A stretch of 64,000 nucleotides of DNA from Ehretia macrophylla (taxonomy: Eukaryota; Streptophyta; Magnoliopsida; Boraginales; Ehretiaceae), in assembly GCA_037974665.1 (NCBI GenBank), contig CM075778.1, positions 10,281,001-10,345,000 of the forward strand. Direction: 5' to 3'. This document shows positions 35,123 to 46,814 of this stretch, piece after piece. A program made the translations under genes and the position numbers. Position 1 is the first letter of the stretch. Each line of letters starts with the position of its first letter. The notes beneath the pieces are model-generated. The model ran no database searches. It saw only the letters and a list, made by a program, of their open reading frames with translations, and was not told where the DNA came from.

Positions 35123-35321
35123 GGGTATCTCCAATGAGGTTTACTATTCACAAAAACTTACTATTTTTGGTAATTTTTAAAGACCTAGGTCTTTATTTTA
35201 ACTCAAATCTCTAAAAAGTGGTGGGCTCCATTGGAGATTTGAGTTAAAATAGAGACCCGGTCTCTAAAAATTATCAAAAATAGTAAGTTTTTGTGAATAG
35301 TAAGCCTCACTGGAGATACCC
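35123..35321. mobile_element. Tourist-like foldback MITE
   Basis: Flanked by TAA (35120-35122, 35322-35324). The left end GGGTATCTCCAATGAGG and the right end are reverse complements, and the arms pair along almost the whole 199 bp. TAA target plus GGGTATCTCCA terminus indicates PIF/Harbinger. Confidence 0.88.
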
Positions 35322-35440
35322 TAAGTGTTTATCCAAAGCTTACTACTAAAGAAACCTTTTAAATATTTGTCCAACAAACATAATTTTCTCTCACGTCACT
35401 TATTTAAGTTGATCGTGCTCAAACTTTAACATTAGTGTGC

Positions 35441-35680
35441 CTATTAGTGTTGACTTCCAAGGTCAACATTTACCATAAGCAATCGTCTTTTAACTCTTAA
35501 ACACTTGAATCTTCTCTTCACTTATTCGAATAACTTTTAAAGTCATTCTAACCATAAGTGATGCTTATTAGTGTTGACTCCCAAAGTCAACATAAGCTAT
35601 AATCTTTTAACTCTTAAACACTTAGATCTCCTATCACTTATTCGAATAATTTCTAAATTCATTCTAGCAATACGTGAAAT
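35441..35680 (+). repeat. Tandem repeat, two units of about 120 bp
   Basis: Two units start TATTAGTGTTGACT and both contain CTTTTAACTCTTAAACACTT and CACTTATTCGAATAA. Each has a small palindrome GTTGACTT/AAGGTCAAC or its equivalent. Confidence 0.8.
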
Positions 35681-38541
35681 ACAATAAAGATCACAAGCAA
35701 GATGTGAGACAATCCCGTGCTAGCACAATTTCTCTATCTTACTCCTCATAGTTCCAAATCATACAACTTGTATGTGACCATGTGGGTTAAAAGCCACTAA
35801 CATTAGAACTCTTCTAGTTGCTACTAATCGAGGTTGACCTCTAACACACTCCCTGACAATCAGATGGACCAAATTTATCGCCTAAGCAATCATCTCAAGA
35901 ACCCTTCAGTGACTAATTATCGTACAATCAATTCTTTCCAATAGATATCACGAACAATACTCTAAGTTATGGTCAAACCAAGTTAAACCCTAATAGGTTG
36001 TCTCTATGCTTCCATAGATGTTATATTAACCTTTCTCACGTAATCCAATCACACTACCATGGCCATGGATTTTATGGTCAACATCTTTATGAGATAACAT
36101 ATGATATTCTATCTTTCATCTAGAATAGTGGATTCCTGCACTGATACTCATTAGCTTCGCAAGTACTTGACTAAACATGATCCCTATTCAAGTAGGTCTT
36201 ATTTTCATCCTTTTTTCATTTGTTCATACTACTTTAAGCTTTACACTGGAGTCAATAAGCCCAAGAATATAAGTCATTTTTATAACATCATAATAAAGAG
36301 CTTAATTTGTGCATGTGTTGCATGTAACAAGTGAACCATTAACCTCAAACGAGTTTGCCTTAGCTCATGGGTTCCCTTTAGCAATGCCTTATATGTATAC
36401 ATATATAATATAAGAAAGGAGACAAGAATAAATGAAAACTTACAAGCATGTCTTCAAAATGATCTAGAAAAACCTTGAATAAGGCATATTGGATTGAAAT
36501 TTTCATAACTATAACAATTAATTCAAAGGGTTAGACATAAACATTGGTTAGTTAGATATATGTACTAGGCCATTAATGAGCAAACTTTGGTATATGAACA
36601 CATATATCACTAGTCGTCATTCCAAGTATTGTAGTATCAACTCATAAATTATTAGTCCATTATTTCAATTATTGTAGTATCAAAATATAAATCATATACT
36701 ACCAACTATTGAAAAATATTTCTCTAACTTTAGTACAAATAGTTTGCTCAAATCTGACCCAATAAATGAAATCTTTGGGAAAGTTCATATAAAGTCTAGA
36801 AAAGTGCCTATGGCTAGGAAACAAGAACAAATTTATACAAAAAATTAACGTAATTAATAGACCAAGAACAAATTTATGCAAAACGTTAACATAATTAACT
36901 GATCGAGAACAAATGTATGGAAGAATGAACATAATTATATGGACATAATTAACAGTTCAAGAATAAATTTATGTGCAAAATTTACACAGTTATATTGACA
37001 TAATTAATGCATTTGATAGGCCAAGACAAATTTATGTGAAAAATGACTAATATTAGCATAATACTAATAACTCAATACCCAAAAATCCATCATGCATAGT
37101 ATAACATATTTGAGTTTAATATTGAAACAAAAGATCACGAACTTATGTGAATATCACAAAACCCTAGCCCTAAACCTGGATGGTCTTCGTGATGGGAAAC
37201 GAGTTCTAAAGCATCCTAGGCCAATTCAACTTCAAGATATTTCAATATCTAGGCATAAGTACAACGGAATATAAATAAGAACTCGCAAAAACCACTTAGG
37301 AATGTAACCATGCAACGAAATCACTAGATTAAGTAATAGTATAATAGTCTAACAATACACCTCAAGTGTTGGCTTAGATCTCAACACAAGAATGGTGTGT
37401 GGATTGATCTTAGGTGTGTAAAGGTTGTTCATTGCGAGAAAAATACCTTCAAGGGTGATCCTTCAACGATCTTCCCTCCTATGACCGAGTGTCTTTCAAT
37501 TTGATGCTTAATCGCCTTATGGGAGTTGATTCACCTTGTAGAGTGATTTCTTGTGTGTATTTTCATGTGAAAGAGAGAGGCACGACTTGGAAGAGGTAAG
37601 GCATTATAATTTTTGTGTATATCATCTTGATATACTTCTGATCATGCAAGAGTTCAAGTCATAGAGTCCCACTGTAATTAAGAATGTATCTAGACCCATT
37701 CATGGCTTCTAGTTTTCTCTGTAGATAGCTCTTGCTTGCATAATCAATCCACATGCCTACACACCTTCTCCACACGCCTGACACATGCCTGGATAAGTCT
37801 AACACATGCTGGCACATGTTACCTTATCCAATAGTTTCCATAATGAGCTCTATCGTCCATTTTAGGAAGTTTCACTTAAAAGATGAAGCTCTTTCCTAAT
37901 ATAGAATCCCAGTTGCAATAGGACTTTCTAAATTTGACCCAATGTCATATTTAGAAACCACACTTTACTGCAAAACACATCAATTAAGGATTTCAGCTAA
38001 AAGGGGGACCCAAAGATATAATCGCCTTAGCTTTCGAGATTATCAAAATGGCATCGCTAACCCCTAGCCATATTTTGGCACCCAAACCTTAACTCATTCC
38101 ACTAAAGAGTCATGGTTTGCACTCTAGGATGATTATTGCACCCATGAAAAAGCTTGTCATAAAAATATGACCTTTGTCTTTGACTTATAAAGTAAAATGA
38201 TTGAAATGCCCTTCTATATAGAACCCGCAATCAATGTTAGGTCTTAACCTTGTATTATCAACGTTTATTGATTACCTCTATTCTTTGTGCCTCTAATCCT
38301 CCAACATTCATCATCTAGATATTATTCTCTTGATTCAAGGAATGACCCACAAGTTCAATATCTAAATATAGTCCTGACTAACTATATTACTAAGTACTTA
38401 GATTTAGACGATTAATAGGATGTCACAAAGGGGTTATAACCCACCAATTAAGATAGCATAGAACGTCTTGACACATATGCATGTGCTAACTAGTCAAGTC
38501 CATGTATCCAAAACACCGATTTGTTGGCCTATATAAGATCG
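35681..38541. other. Repeat-like AT-rich region without a gene
   Basis: No coding signal was seen. Some stretches read like old LTR or leader sequence (for example around 35810-36300), but I found no matching ends. A degenerate tandem repeat is listed separately. Confidence 0.45.
36830..37060 (+). repeat. Degenerate tandem repeat of about 55 bp
   Basis: The motif AACAAATTTATGCAAAA...ACATAATTAA recurs four or five times with drift. Confidence 0.6.
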
Positions 38542-40370
38542 TGTTGGGAATAGTATGCCCTAAAGACCACTAGCACTAAGACATCTCATGTAAACAAATA
38601 TTATCAAGTTATAAAATCAGTGCATTCACTATGACCATTTCATTATCTCACTTTATTTGATATATCTGTATGCGAAAGGCTTTTGGTACAAGTGAAATGC
38701 ATAGGTGTATGGTGATCCGCACAGAAAGGTCTATGCCATGAGGCTTAGATCAAAACTATAGGTTCATAACCGAATAGTGAAGTTGGACACTTCACTATAG
38801 TAAGGTTATAATGATAGAGTCTCCTATTTGGTAAGATGACTTACCTTGGTCATTAGAGGGGCTTCTCGGACTTCTTTCATTGGTGCACGAGATTGCATTG
38901 AACGGAACCACAATAGATGATATCTCAGAGACAGTACTATCATTGTTAGAGAACTAAAAGTATCTTAAACTACTAAGTGGCCAATGCTCTTTATCATGAG
39001 CATATGTAGATGAATCAATGGATTCTAGGTCATGTATTTTGATTCACTATGGGTGAGATCTTATAATGGGTCAATAGCTCAGTGTTTTGGATATATTGAC
39101 TAGATTCATTAGATGACATGCATATATATCATGATTCTATGCTATCTTAAGTGATAGTGAGCTACTCACTTGGAGTTATCTAAGTAATCATCCAAACCTA
39201 AGCGCTTAGTAATATAGCTCAGGCTATATTGGATGCTAAACTTGTGGGTCGCTCCTGGGAACAAGGGAATAGTATCTGGGTGGTGATTATGTGAAAGATA
39301 AAGGTCCAAGGTATAGATGTAATCAAGATAGGATAATAGTTTGAATGCAAGACCTATTTTTTATTGTGTTGAAACATAGAGGGGTATTTTAGTCATTTTA
39401 CTTAGTAAGTGAAAAAGCAAAACCTCATTCGAATGTTTATTAATTGTCTTGGAGTGCAACCCTAGCTCTTTAGTGGAATGAGCTAAGGTTAAATAGTCAA
39501 AATATAGCTAGTGGCTAGCAAGGCTATTTTGGTTATTTTGTAGCCACGACAATTATGTCTTCGGGTCCCTCTCCTAGTCACTTTTCTATTATGGTATGCT
39601 GTCATTTTCTTAGCTATGTCAAACATGTATTTGTTGAGGTATTAAGTATGGTTTCCTTTTTGGGAAGGCCTAGTAGCTTTTAGAAGTTAAGATAATCAGA
39701 CAAAGAACATTCTTTGGACAAGAATGTTTGTCTGATGACAGCTTGTCTTAACCAGCATGTGCCAGACATGTGGTAGGCACATAGGGACATGTGGATAGAG
39801 CATGGAGGCGTATGGAGCTGATTAGATTAGGAGATAATACCAAATATTGATTTTATGGAGATAATATAAATTATCTTCAAAAGAAAATCAGGAAAATCTA
39901 GAATGAATCTCCTAAGCAATCTAAAGCTCTTACTATCTCTTTTCCTCTTGATATACACGGCCTTTTACTACACATACACATACTCACACGAGAAACCTCT
40001 CTACTACACACATACATATATGGCATTAGCACGGAAAAAAGTAGGAAAAAAATTTCACCATTTTTCTGTATACCATTCGCTAGGATTTGGCATAGGCGAG
40101 AAGATTCGAAGGTTTTCAAGTTAATCCGGAGATCCTAGTGCCTTGTTCATGTTCTACAGTTCGTGAAAAGCCGTGGAACTTCATTGTCTTGAGATCCTAA
40201 GCGAAGACACGTAGGTAATCTCAAGATCTACCAATTCTAGTTAAAGATTTTTTATTTCAGGTATATTTGTTGCATGATTTTCATATTTGCTTCCGTTGTG
40301 GATCTAGGGTGCTTTATTACTGTTTATAAACTAAAAAAATTGAGCCTTATCATGCCTAGGAATCCGTTTC
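38542..40370 (+). mobile_element. Copia-type LTR, probably solo (fossil)
   Basis: Starts TGTTGGGAATAGTATGCCC, a common copia LTR start. It contains LTR-like promoter-side sequence and, near 40290, a TTGCTTCCGTTGTGG block resembling the R-U5 end of such LTRs. The first 510 bp also occur in inverted orientation at 40371-40864. The right boundary is an estimate. Confidence 0.55.
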
Positions 40371-40864
40371 CATTAAATCGCACCCATAGTGAATCAAAAC
40401 ACATGTGTTTGAGTTCATTGGTCATCCACATATGTTCAAGAGCCAGAGCATTGGTCTCTTAGTAGCTTGAGATGTTTCTAATCTCTTACGAGAGATAGTA
40501 CTTTTATGGAGGTCACATCTACCATAGTCCAGTTCAATGCACTCTCATGCACTAATGAGAAAAGTCCGGACAACCTTTCCAATGACCAAGGTAAGTCACC
40601 CTAAAAAAATATGATTCTCTTATTATAATATTCCATAGTGAAGTGCCCAACTTCACTATTCGATTATGAACCTATAGTTTAGATCCAAGCCTCATGGCAT
40701 ATACCTTCTATGCGGATCACCACACATCTAAATCATGGAGCCTTTAGCATGCATATACATAGAACATATCGAGAGTTAAAAGATGCTCATGAATAATGCA
40801 CTGATTATTAATTGTTATATACTTTCACTGAGATATCTTAGTACTAGTGGTCTTTAAGGCATAC

Positions 40865-43800
40865 TGTCACGCCCTAACCCGACCCCGCCTAGGACCAAAT
40901 CAGGACGCGATAGAATTTCGGCATTATGACGTTTAGAACATGACACTTTGACAATACAAACTTGTACATTTATTCATATGGCAACAATATAACCAAACAT
41001 TACATAAACTCGAACCTCTCAACATACAACAAAATGCACTTAGCCATCCGCCACACTTACTTTAAACAAGGTCATAAAGGTACATGAGTTCAAAATAGAC
41101 CTTCATGTGACTAACATTATATATATGACTAAGAAGACTTAAAACATTACAACAAGGGTCCATCAAACTACCAAACTTTAAAGTAGACCACAACATATAT
41201 ATTACATATTTATGAGAATTCAAGAGACTCCAATACAATACGAACTATAAAACTCTAGGGTAATATCCAACAAGCACATCAACATCCATCAAACAAGGCA
41301 AGTAAGCCATTACTTTAAACACCTCGAGACACGGTCTTAATTCCACCTGAAATGTTAGCAAACGAGGTGAGCTTACACAAGCTCAATAAGGGGGGAGAAA
41401 GGAAGGTTTTGAATACATTTGAACTTTGAAATCCCTTTGAAAACATGCATGTAATATCATATGGAAACAATGAGTATAAACAATACATAAACATTAAGCA
41501 TTTGAATATAGTTGGCACAAGGACGTATAAACCATATGACCACGTACAAACATTGAAATAATATACAACCATTAAGCACATAAAGCTATATGTAAGCATT
41601 TTAAACATTTAGACATTTAAAGGCAATCAATTCATTAACACATTCGAAATGATACGTTCACTTTGTTGATGTTGCACCATTATCACGAACTCTTTCCCTT
41701 TACACCGTCATCACGAACTCTACCATTCTTCTTGTCATTGACACATTCAGGAGTTGTACTATAAGGCCTGGCACGAAACCCCATATGTATATCATATAAT
41801 TTAATATGTGTTTATATCGATTTACGTGCATTTACATCATTTGACGGGTATTTGTATTGGTTAACGTGCATTTATGAGATGTAGATATATTAGACATTAA
41901 TTAATTCTATAGTGTCACAGCAGCTAACTAAATTAGTTAGAAACTAACAAAATGGCAAACAAGCAAAATGCAAACTAGTTGAGGGCACTCTAGTCATTTG
42001 GCAACTTTAGATATTATTCTACCTAACAAAACACATATATACACTACACACACACACGATTTGCACACACACATACACACTACACGATCAAGCTAAAAAG
42101 GAAGAAGAAAGGAGAAAAAGAAGAAGGGAGGAAGGAAGAAGAAGAAGAGGAAGAAGAAGTTTAAGCATTTCCAAGCCACTTCAAGATATTCTTGAGCTTT
42201 CCTTGCATTTTCTAACAATTTTCTTGCATTTCTAACTCTTGCAAAGGTAAGGATTCTTTCAAAATCTTTTCTCAAAGCTCATAGGTTATATGGTGTATAT
42301 ATATGTTATTTTCTTGCTTATGGTGCATAAACTAAGAGCTTAGTGTGTGAGTTGTTGTATCATGAATTGTTTGAGTTAGGGCTTCATCTTGTATATGCAT
42401 ATAATGATCTTGATGAGTTGAGAAGTGGTAGCATGACTTAGATGATGATCTTGCTTGTGTTGAAGTGTGTATAAATGGTATGCAAGAGTGAAAATAGTAG
42501 TTAAACATATTAGATCTTGATTGGTGTTTTGGTGTTCTTGGAGTTATTGGTTGGTTCATGGGTATTGTAGCTTGATTCATGAGCTTCTAAGTGCCGTATG
42601 TTGAGGCCATTGAAGTATGTTAAGTGCTTAGTTAGAATTGGGAGCAAGGAAACTTGTTGAAAGCAAATGACCATTTTCACGTTTTGTCTTTGCAGGAGGC
42701 GGTCTTGTTACCAATTGTGTTCAACATGACCAGGTACACCCCTAAATTTTTGAGAAGCTCTCTGACGGTCGTGTACCGGTCATGATCAACATGACCGGGT
42801 ACACGACTGGGTTGCACGAAATATGTCCTCTTGTGGTTATGTGTTATGGCATGCTATGTATGAGCGTGTTGAGGCTTTAATTGTCAAACGTTATAGGTTA
42901 AATGCCATATAAATGTGTTGATAAGTATCGTACATGTTATTATTCAAGTATACTTGTGATATTACTTATGGTACTTCAATTGGTATATATGCAAATTGCT
43001 TTATGCTCATCCATTATGCTATTGACAATTGCTCTTGTGACGGAGGCCACCTACTTTATTGCCTCATTCTTGTTATCTTCTTATGTTACATGCAATTGTG
43101 TTTGGAATATGTGTACGAGGCAAGGTTGCAACCATTCTATGGGCATGGTAGCATTCGTTTTCCTTGGGCGGTATCGGGCTTGCCAGTAGGTCTCGACTAC
43201 CATGATCCCCAATCCCACTCTTGCTTGGATTTTAACCCTTGGAGAGGTAGGTCGTAGGAATTGGGTATATCCGGATTACCCTATGATATGGAGTAAGGGG
43301 TTGATAATGATGACCGATACACGGCCGGCCGTCTCCAGTAATTGCAAGACAACTGTATCTTTTTAATCTTATGTTACCACTCTTGCTTAGGCCCTAGTCC
43401 TTGGAGAGTTGGGTTATATGTTATTGCTATCTGGTTAATTGATCATGTGTGCATGGCATGGTTTTCTAAATGGTTTCGAAAGGATAAAACACTTGCGAAA
43501 ATCCCCTTCCTGATATCCCTCATTGAGCTAAGTGTAGCTTACCCTTCTTTCTACAATTTCAGGTGAGGTCGAACCCGAGCCGACTGTATAGGTCGAGGGT
43601 GAAGCTGCTTTGTGTGAAGAAACAAATTTATGTCTGATGTGATTCTTGCTTGTGTCTATTGGAGGACTCTTGCTGTAATAGAATTAAATATGTACTTGTA
43701 TAACTTGATACTTTGTAACTATATTCTTTTGGATAACTGGGGATGTAACTAACTTAATACTTTATTCTTTTGAGACCTAGAGGTCGTTGTTGAGGTTGTA

Positions 43801-45802
43801 TCACGTGAAGATGAAATATTAGGTCTTGTATATATTGAATAGGTTAATGCAAATATAAAGTGCCCCGGGAGTTGGGCTATCTTTTTGAGGTTTCTTATGG
43901 TATACAAATTTTGTTAGGTTATTAATTCATGATTTACAGGTATTAAGTTAATCGACTCGTCACGTTCCGTCCTTAACCTCTGCGGGTTCGGGGTCAGGGC
44001 GTGACATGTACTCCGGCACATTCGGGGGTTGTACACCGGCACATTTAGGAGATATTCTCTGGTACATTCAGGTGACTTAACACCGGCACATTCAGGTGAT
44101 TTTACACTGGCATATTCAGGTCCATGGTAGTCATGCCAATACACCGGCGACATCGGGCCACCCGGAATGGCACGATGCTACCAGGTCGTGCTTAACATTC
44201 GCATTAAACATTCACATTCAACATTCATATTCAATCACATAATCATATTTAACATTCACTCAACAACGCATTTCCATTTAGAACACAGTAATTAGGTAAC
44301 AAAGTAAGTTACCCAACCATTAACAATTACTTTCAACCCTTAACCAGTTCCACCAAAATTGACGCTATACTTGAGCATAATCACAAATACAATACAATAG
44401 AACTCAATAGCTTTCAATTCAACACTTCAAATCATTTACAACACATGACCACAAGCATTTAGCGATTCTTTCGTATCCAACAAGGCAATCCGTTACACAC
44501 ATGCACGTCTAACTTTTAAGACGCAAAGCAAGCATTTAACCACAAAAAGGGGCAGCCTATACTTAGCAACAACCTTTAACAACACTTCAATTCTACTTAG
44601 TCACCACTTTAACAATAACTTATATCAACATACTTTATAACTTACAATGTAATACACATAAACAAGCATTCATCTAGCATTTAGGGAGCAATTTGAGCAA
44701 GCAATTAGCCCACTAAGAAGGCAGCCCGTACAACAATACATTCAAACAGCACTTAAAACCAACATTTAGCACACTTACATCCACATTTAACAACACTTTT
44801 ACCAACACCTTTCACATTACCAAGCAAGTAACCCAAGATTTATATAGCATTTGAGGACCAAAACAAGCATTTTAACCATGCAAAAAGGCAGCCAAAAGGC
44901 TGCTACAGTGACTACCCACTTCGCTGGAAAATTCAGCCCACTCATTACATTTCCTTCAACCTTCTACCTTGCTTCTAAGCTCCTAATTCATGCTATGAAT
45001 ACATATATATGCATATAAACTTGTTGTTTATGCTATGAACAAAATTTGAACCCATTTATAGCCATAAAATTCAAATTATAACACATATTAGCAAACTACA
45101 ACAATCTATGGTTTAATCTAGCTAAAAATCAAGTATGTTGCTCTCAAGACACTATATAGCAAGAATTTCATGCACATACAACCATATATAACATATATAT
45201 GCAAGTTCATAAAATAAACCTCAACTTTAACTTTAAGTTTGGAAAAGTCCCTCACCTTTTGTGGAAAGAAATGCTAGAAATAGGTAGTATGCACCTAGAA
45301 TATGCAAGAACGAGCTCCAATTTAAGTGCAAAGGCCTTTGATATTCTTCTTCTTCTTCAATTTTTGATCAAAACACAAGGGTTTCACTATTCACTCAAGC
45401 CCTCTTTCTCTCGACTGAACTAGGATCTTTTTTGGGGTTTTTGGCTTTTATTTTTATGTTATATAAGCTTAAGTGAAGTCAAAGGAAGGGTCAATGTTGG
45501 TCAATGCAAGAAAAAAGGTCAAATGTCTAAGTTAGCCTTGCATTTTACTTCTAATTTCAAGTTTAACACTCTAGCAAATATCTAAAGTGATAAAAGACTA
45601 GTTTGGGCATGTTTTTGGCTAGTATTTACAAATGTACGCTTGTGTGGTCAAACTATAAGAAAAGTCAATTAAATGCAATTTAAATGAACTTTAAATGCAC
45701 CTTTTATATTCAAATAACAAATAAATTATGTAAATGCACATATTATGCCAAATAATAATTTAAAACAAGTAAATGCACATAAATCCATGCCCGGATCTCA
45801 CA
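40865..45802 (-). mobile_element. Tekay-like solo LTR with a second solo LTR inside
   Basis: Reads TGTCACGCCC at the left and GGATCTCACA at the right, with perfect 5-bp target duplications CATAC (40860-40864, 45803-45807). Without the nested insert it is about 2.7 kb and non-coding. On the minus strand it has a donor-like AAAAG/GTGAGGGAC at 45255, the stem-loop GAGCTT-GTGT-AAGCTC at 41369-41384 and an acceptor-like ACATTTCAG/G at 41347. The inverted-repeat block is at 44122-44185. Confidence 0.85.
41760..44006 (+). mobile_element. Tekay-like solo LTR, nested
   Basis: Starts TATAAGGCC (one base from the TGTAAGGCC start of the Tekay LTR), ends GGGCGTGACA, and is flanked by TGTAC on both sides (41755-41759, 44007-44011). 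Its 2,247 bp compare with 2,037 bp for the full-length element. A GA-rich leader at 42095-42160 precedes a donor-like GCAAAG/GTAAGG at 42247. The stem-loop is at 43525-43540 and an acceptor-like ACAATTTCAG/G at 43562. Confidence 0.85.
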
Positions 45803-45839
45803 CATACAATTCCCAACACTTCGGTGATGGAATTATGTG

Positions 45840-46814
45840 TGATTGGTGGCCATAAGCGGGTCTAGAAATTTTCCTCAGTAAGGGCTGTAACGTATAATTT
45901 GATAAGTCAATACTTTGCAAATAATTTTTAATAAACAATATATAATAAATGATGTATCATAAAAAAATCAAATATAGTTATACAGATACATCGTTCTTTT
46001 TACAAAAAAAATGTTTCATCACTATAACTACTTTTTACCAGTCTTTATATTTTAAAAGCGTTGTAGTATTTTTTCTCTATCAACACTGTTAAGTTCATCT
46101 TTCTCGATGTATATTACTAAATAATCTTTCATCCAAGAGTCCCTCATTCGATTCTTAGTCAATTTTTCACTAAAAAATTTATCAGATAAAATATCATTTC
46201 AATTGTACCTGTAACAATTAGTAAAATCAAAGCCAATGTTAAAAGCATATAAAGTAAGGGATACATAAGACTCTTTTATGTTTTCACCATTTTTCTTCGC
46301 AAGATCACCAATCCCTTTAAGTTTTAATAATTCACCATTAGATTTCATATCAACAGTAAAAGTCCCTAGTTGACTATGAAGTGAAAGAAGCTCTACCTTC
46401 GAGAAGTCATGAGGATAAAATTCAGCAAGACGAATCAGCTCTCTCTTATTAAATGTAGAAACAGAATCACCAAGTTCAAGTAGCCAATACAAAGAAGCAA
46501 TTTCATATTTACCTCATTGAAATGATGATTAAGTTCTTGAAGTTGCATATCAATAACCTTATAAAAGAGCTCAACTTCATAGTGATGCAAATTTTGTATT
46601 TGGGGAGCATTACGCCTAGATGACTTCAAATTATAAAAATATCATCTATATTTGGAATGGTAATTTTATTTTTTTTTCACAAAACCAAAAAACTTCTTCA
46701 ATCAAAGAATTCTACTCATCATACCTCATTTTTGGCAAAAGTTGCTAGGATATTTCAACCAAAGTCATAGCTTTAAATATATTTGGATCTTTCCTTTACA
46801 ATGCTTAAGACAAT
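45840..46814 (-). mobile_element. Remains of a hAT element around the transposase fragment
   Basis: The left edge has GGTGGCCATAAGCGGGTC and TTTTCCTCAG, which resemble a decayed hAT terminus. The transposase remnant is listed separately. The right edge was not found. Confidence 0.45.
46046..46629 (-). pseudogene. hAT-type transposase fragment (TTF-zinc-finger/hAT dimerisation family)
   Basis: The minus strand encodes HHFNEVNMKLLLC, then, after a frame change near 46490-46530, KRELIRLAEFYPHDFSKVELL and LKGIGDLA. After an in-frame stop at 46199-46201 come KNRMRDSWMKDYLVIYIEKDE and a final stop near 46048. This is the C-terminal half of the plant TTF-type zinc-finger/hAT dimerisation proteins, where FNEVN...LL.C..CL and NRM.D.WM.D.LV.YIEKD are characteristic. 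The catalytic core upstream is missing, so the gene is dead. Confidence 0.8.

Larger units (their letters stand above)
40371..45822 (-). mobile_element. Inverted partial copy of the copia LTR, split by a solo LTR
   Basis: 40371-40864 plus 45803-45822, read on the minus strand, start TGTTGGGAATTGTATG and follow the left LTR start for about 500 bp at roughly three-quarters identity. Shared blocks include AAAGACCACTAG and ATGCCATGAGGCTT. The interruption (40865-45802) is the solo LTR listed next. Confidence 0.7.

Noticed and set aside
41760-41800. Alternative start of the nested solo LTR at TGGCACGAAACC (41769)
   Set aside because: The perfect TGTAC duplications and similarity to the TGTAAGGCC Tekay start place the boundary at 41760.
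38537-45827. 5-bp target duplication around the inverted copia LTR pair (GATCG and CTTCG)
   Set aside because: Only three of five bases agree, so it is not evidence for a single insertion.
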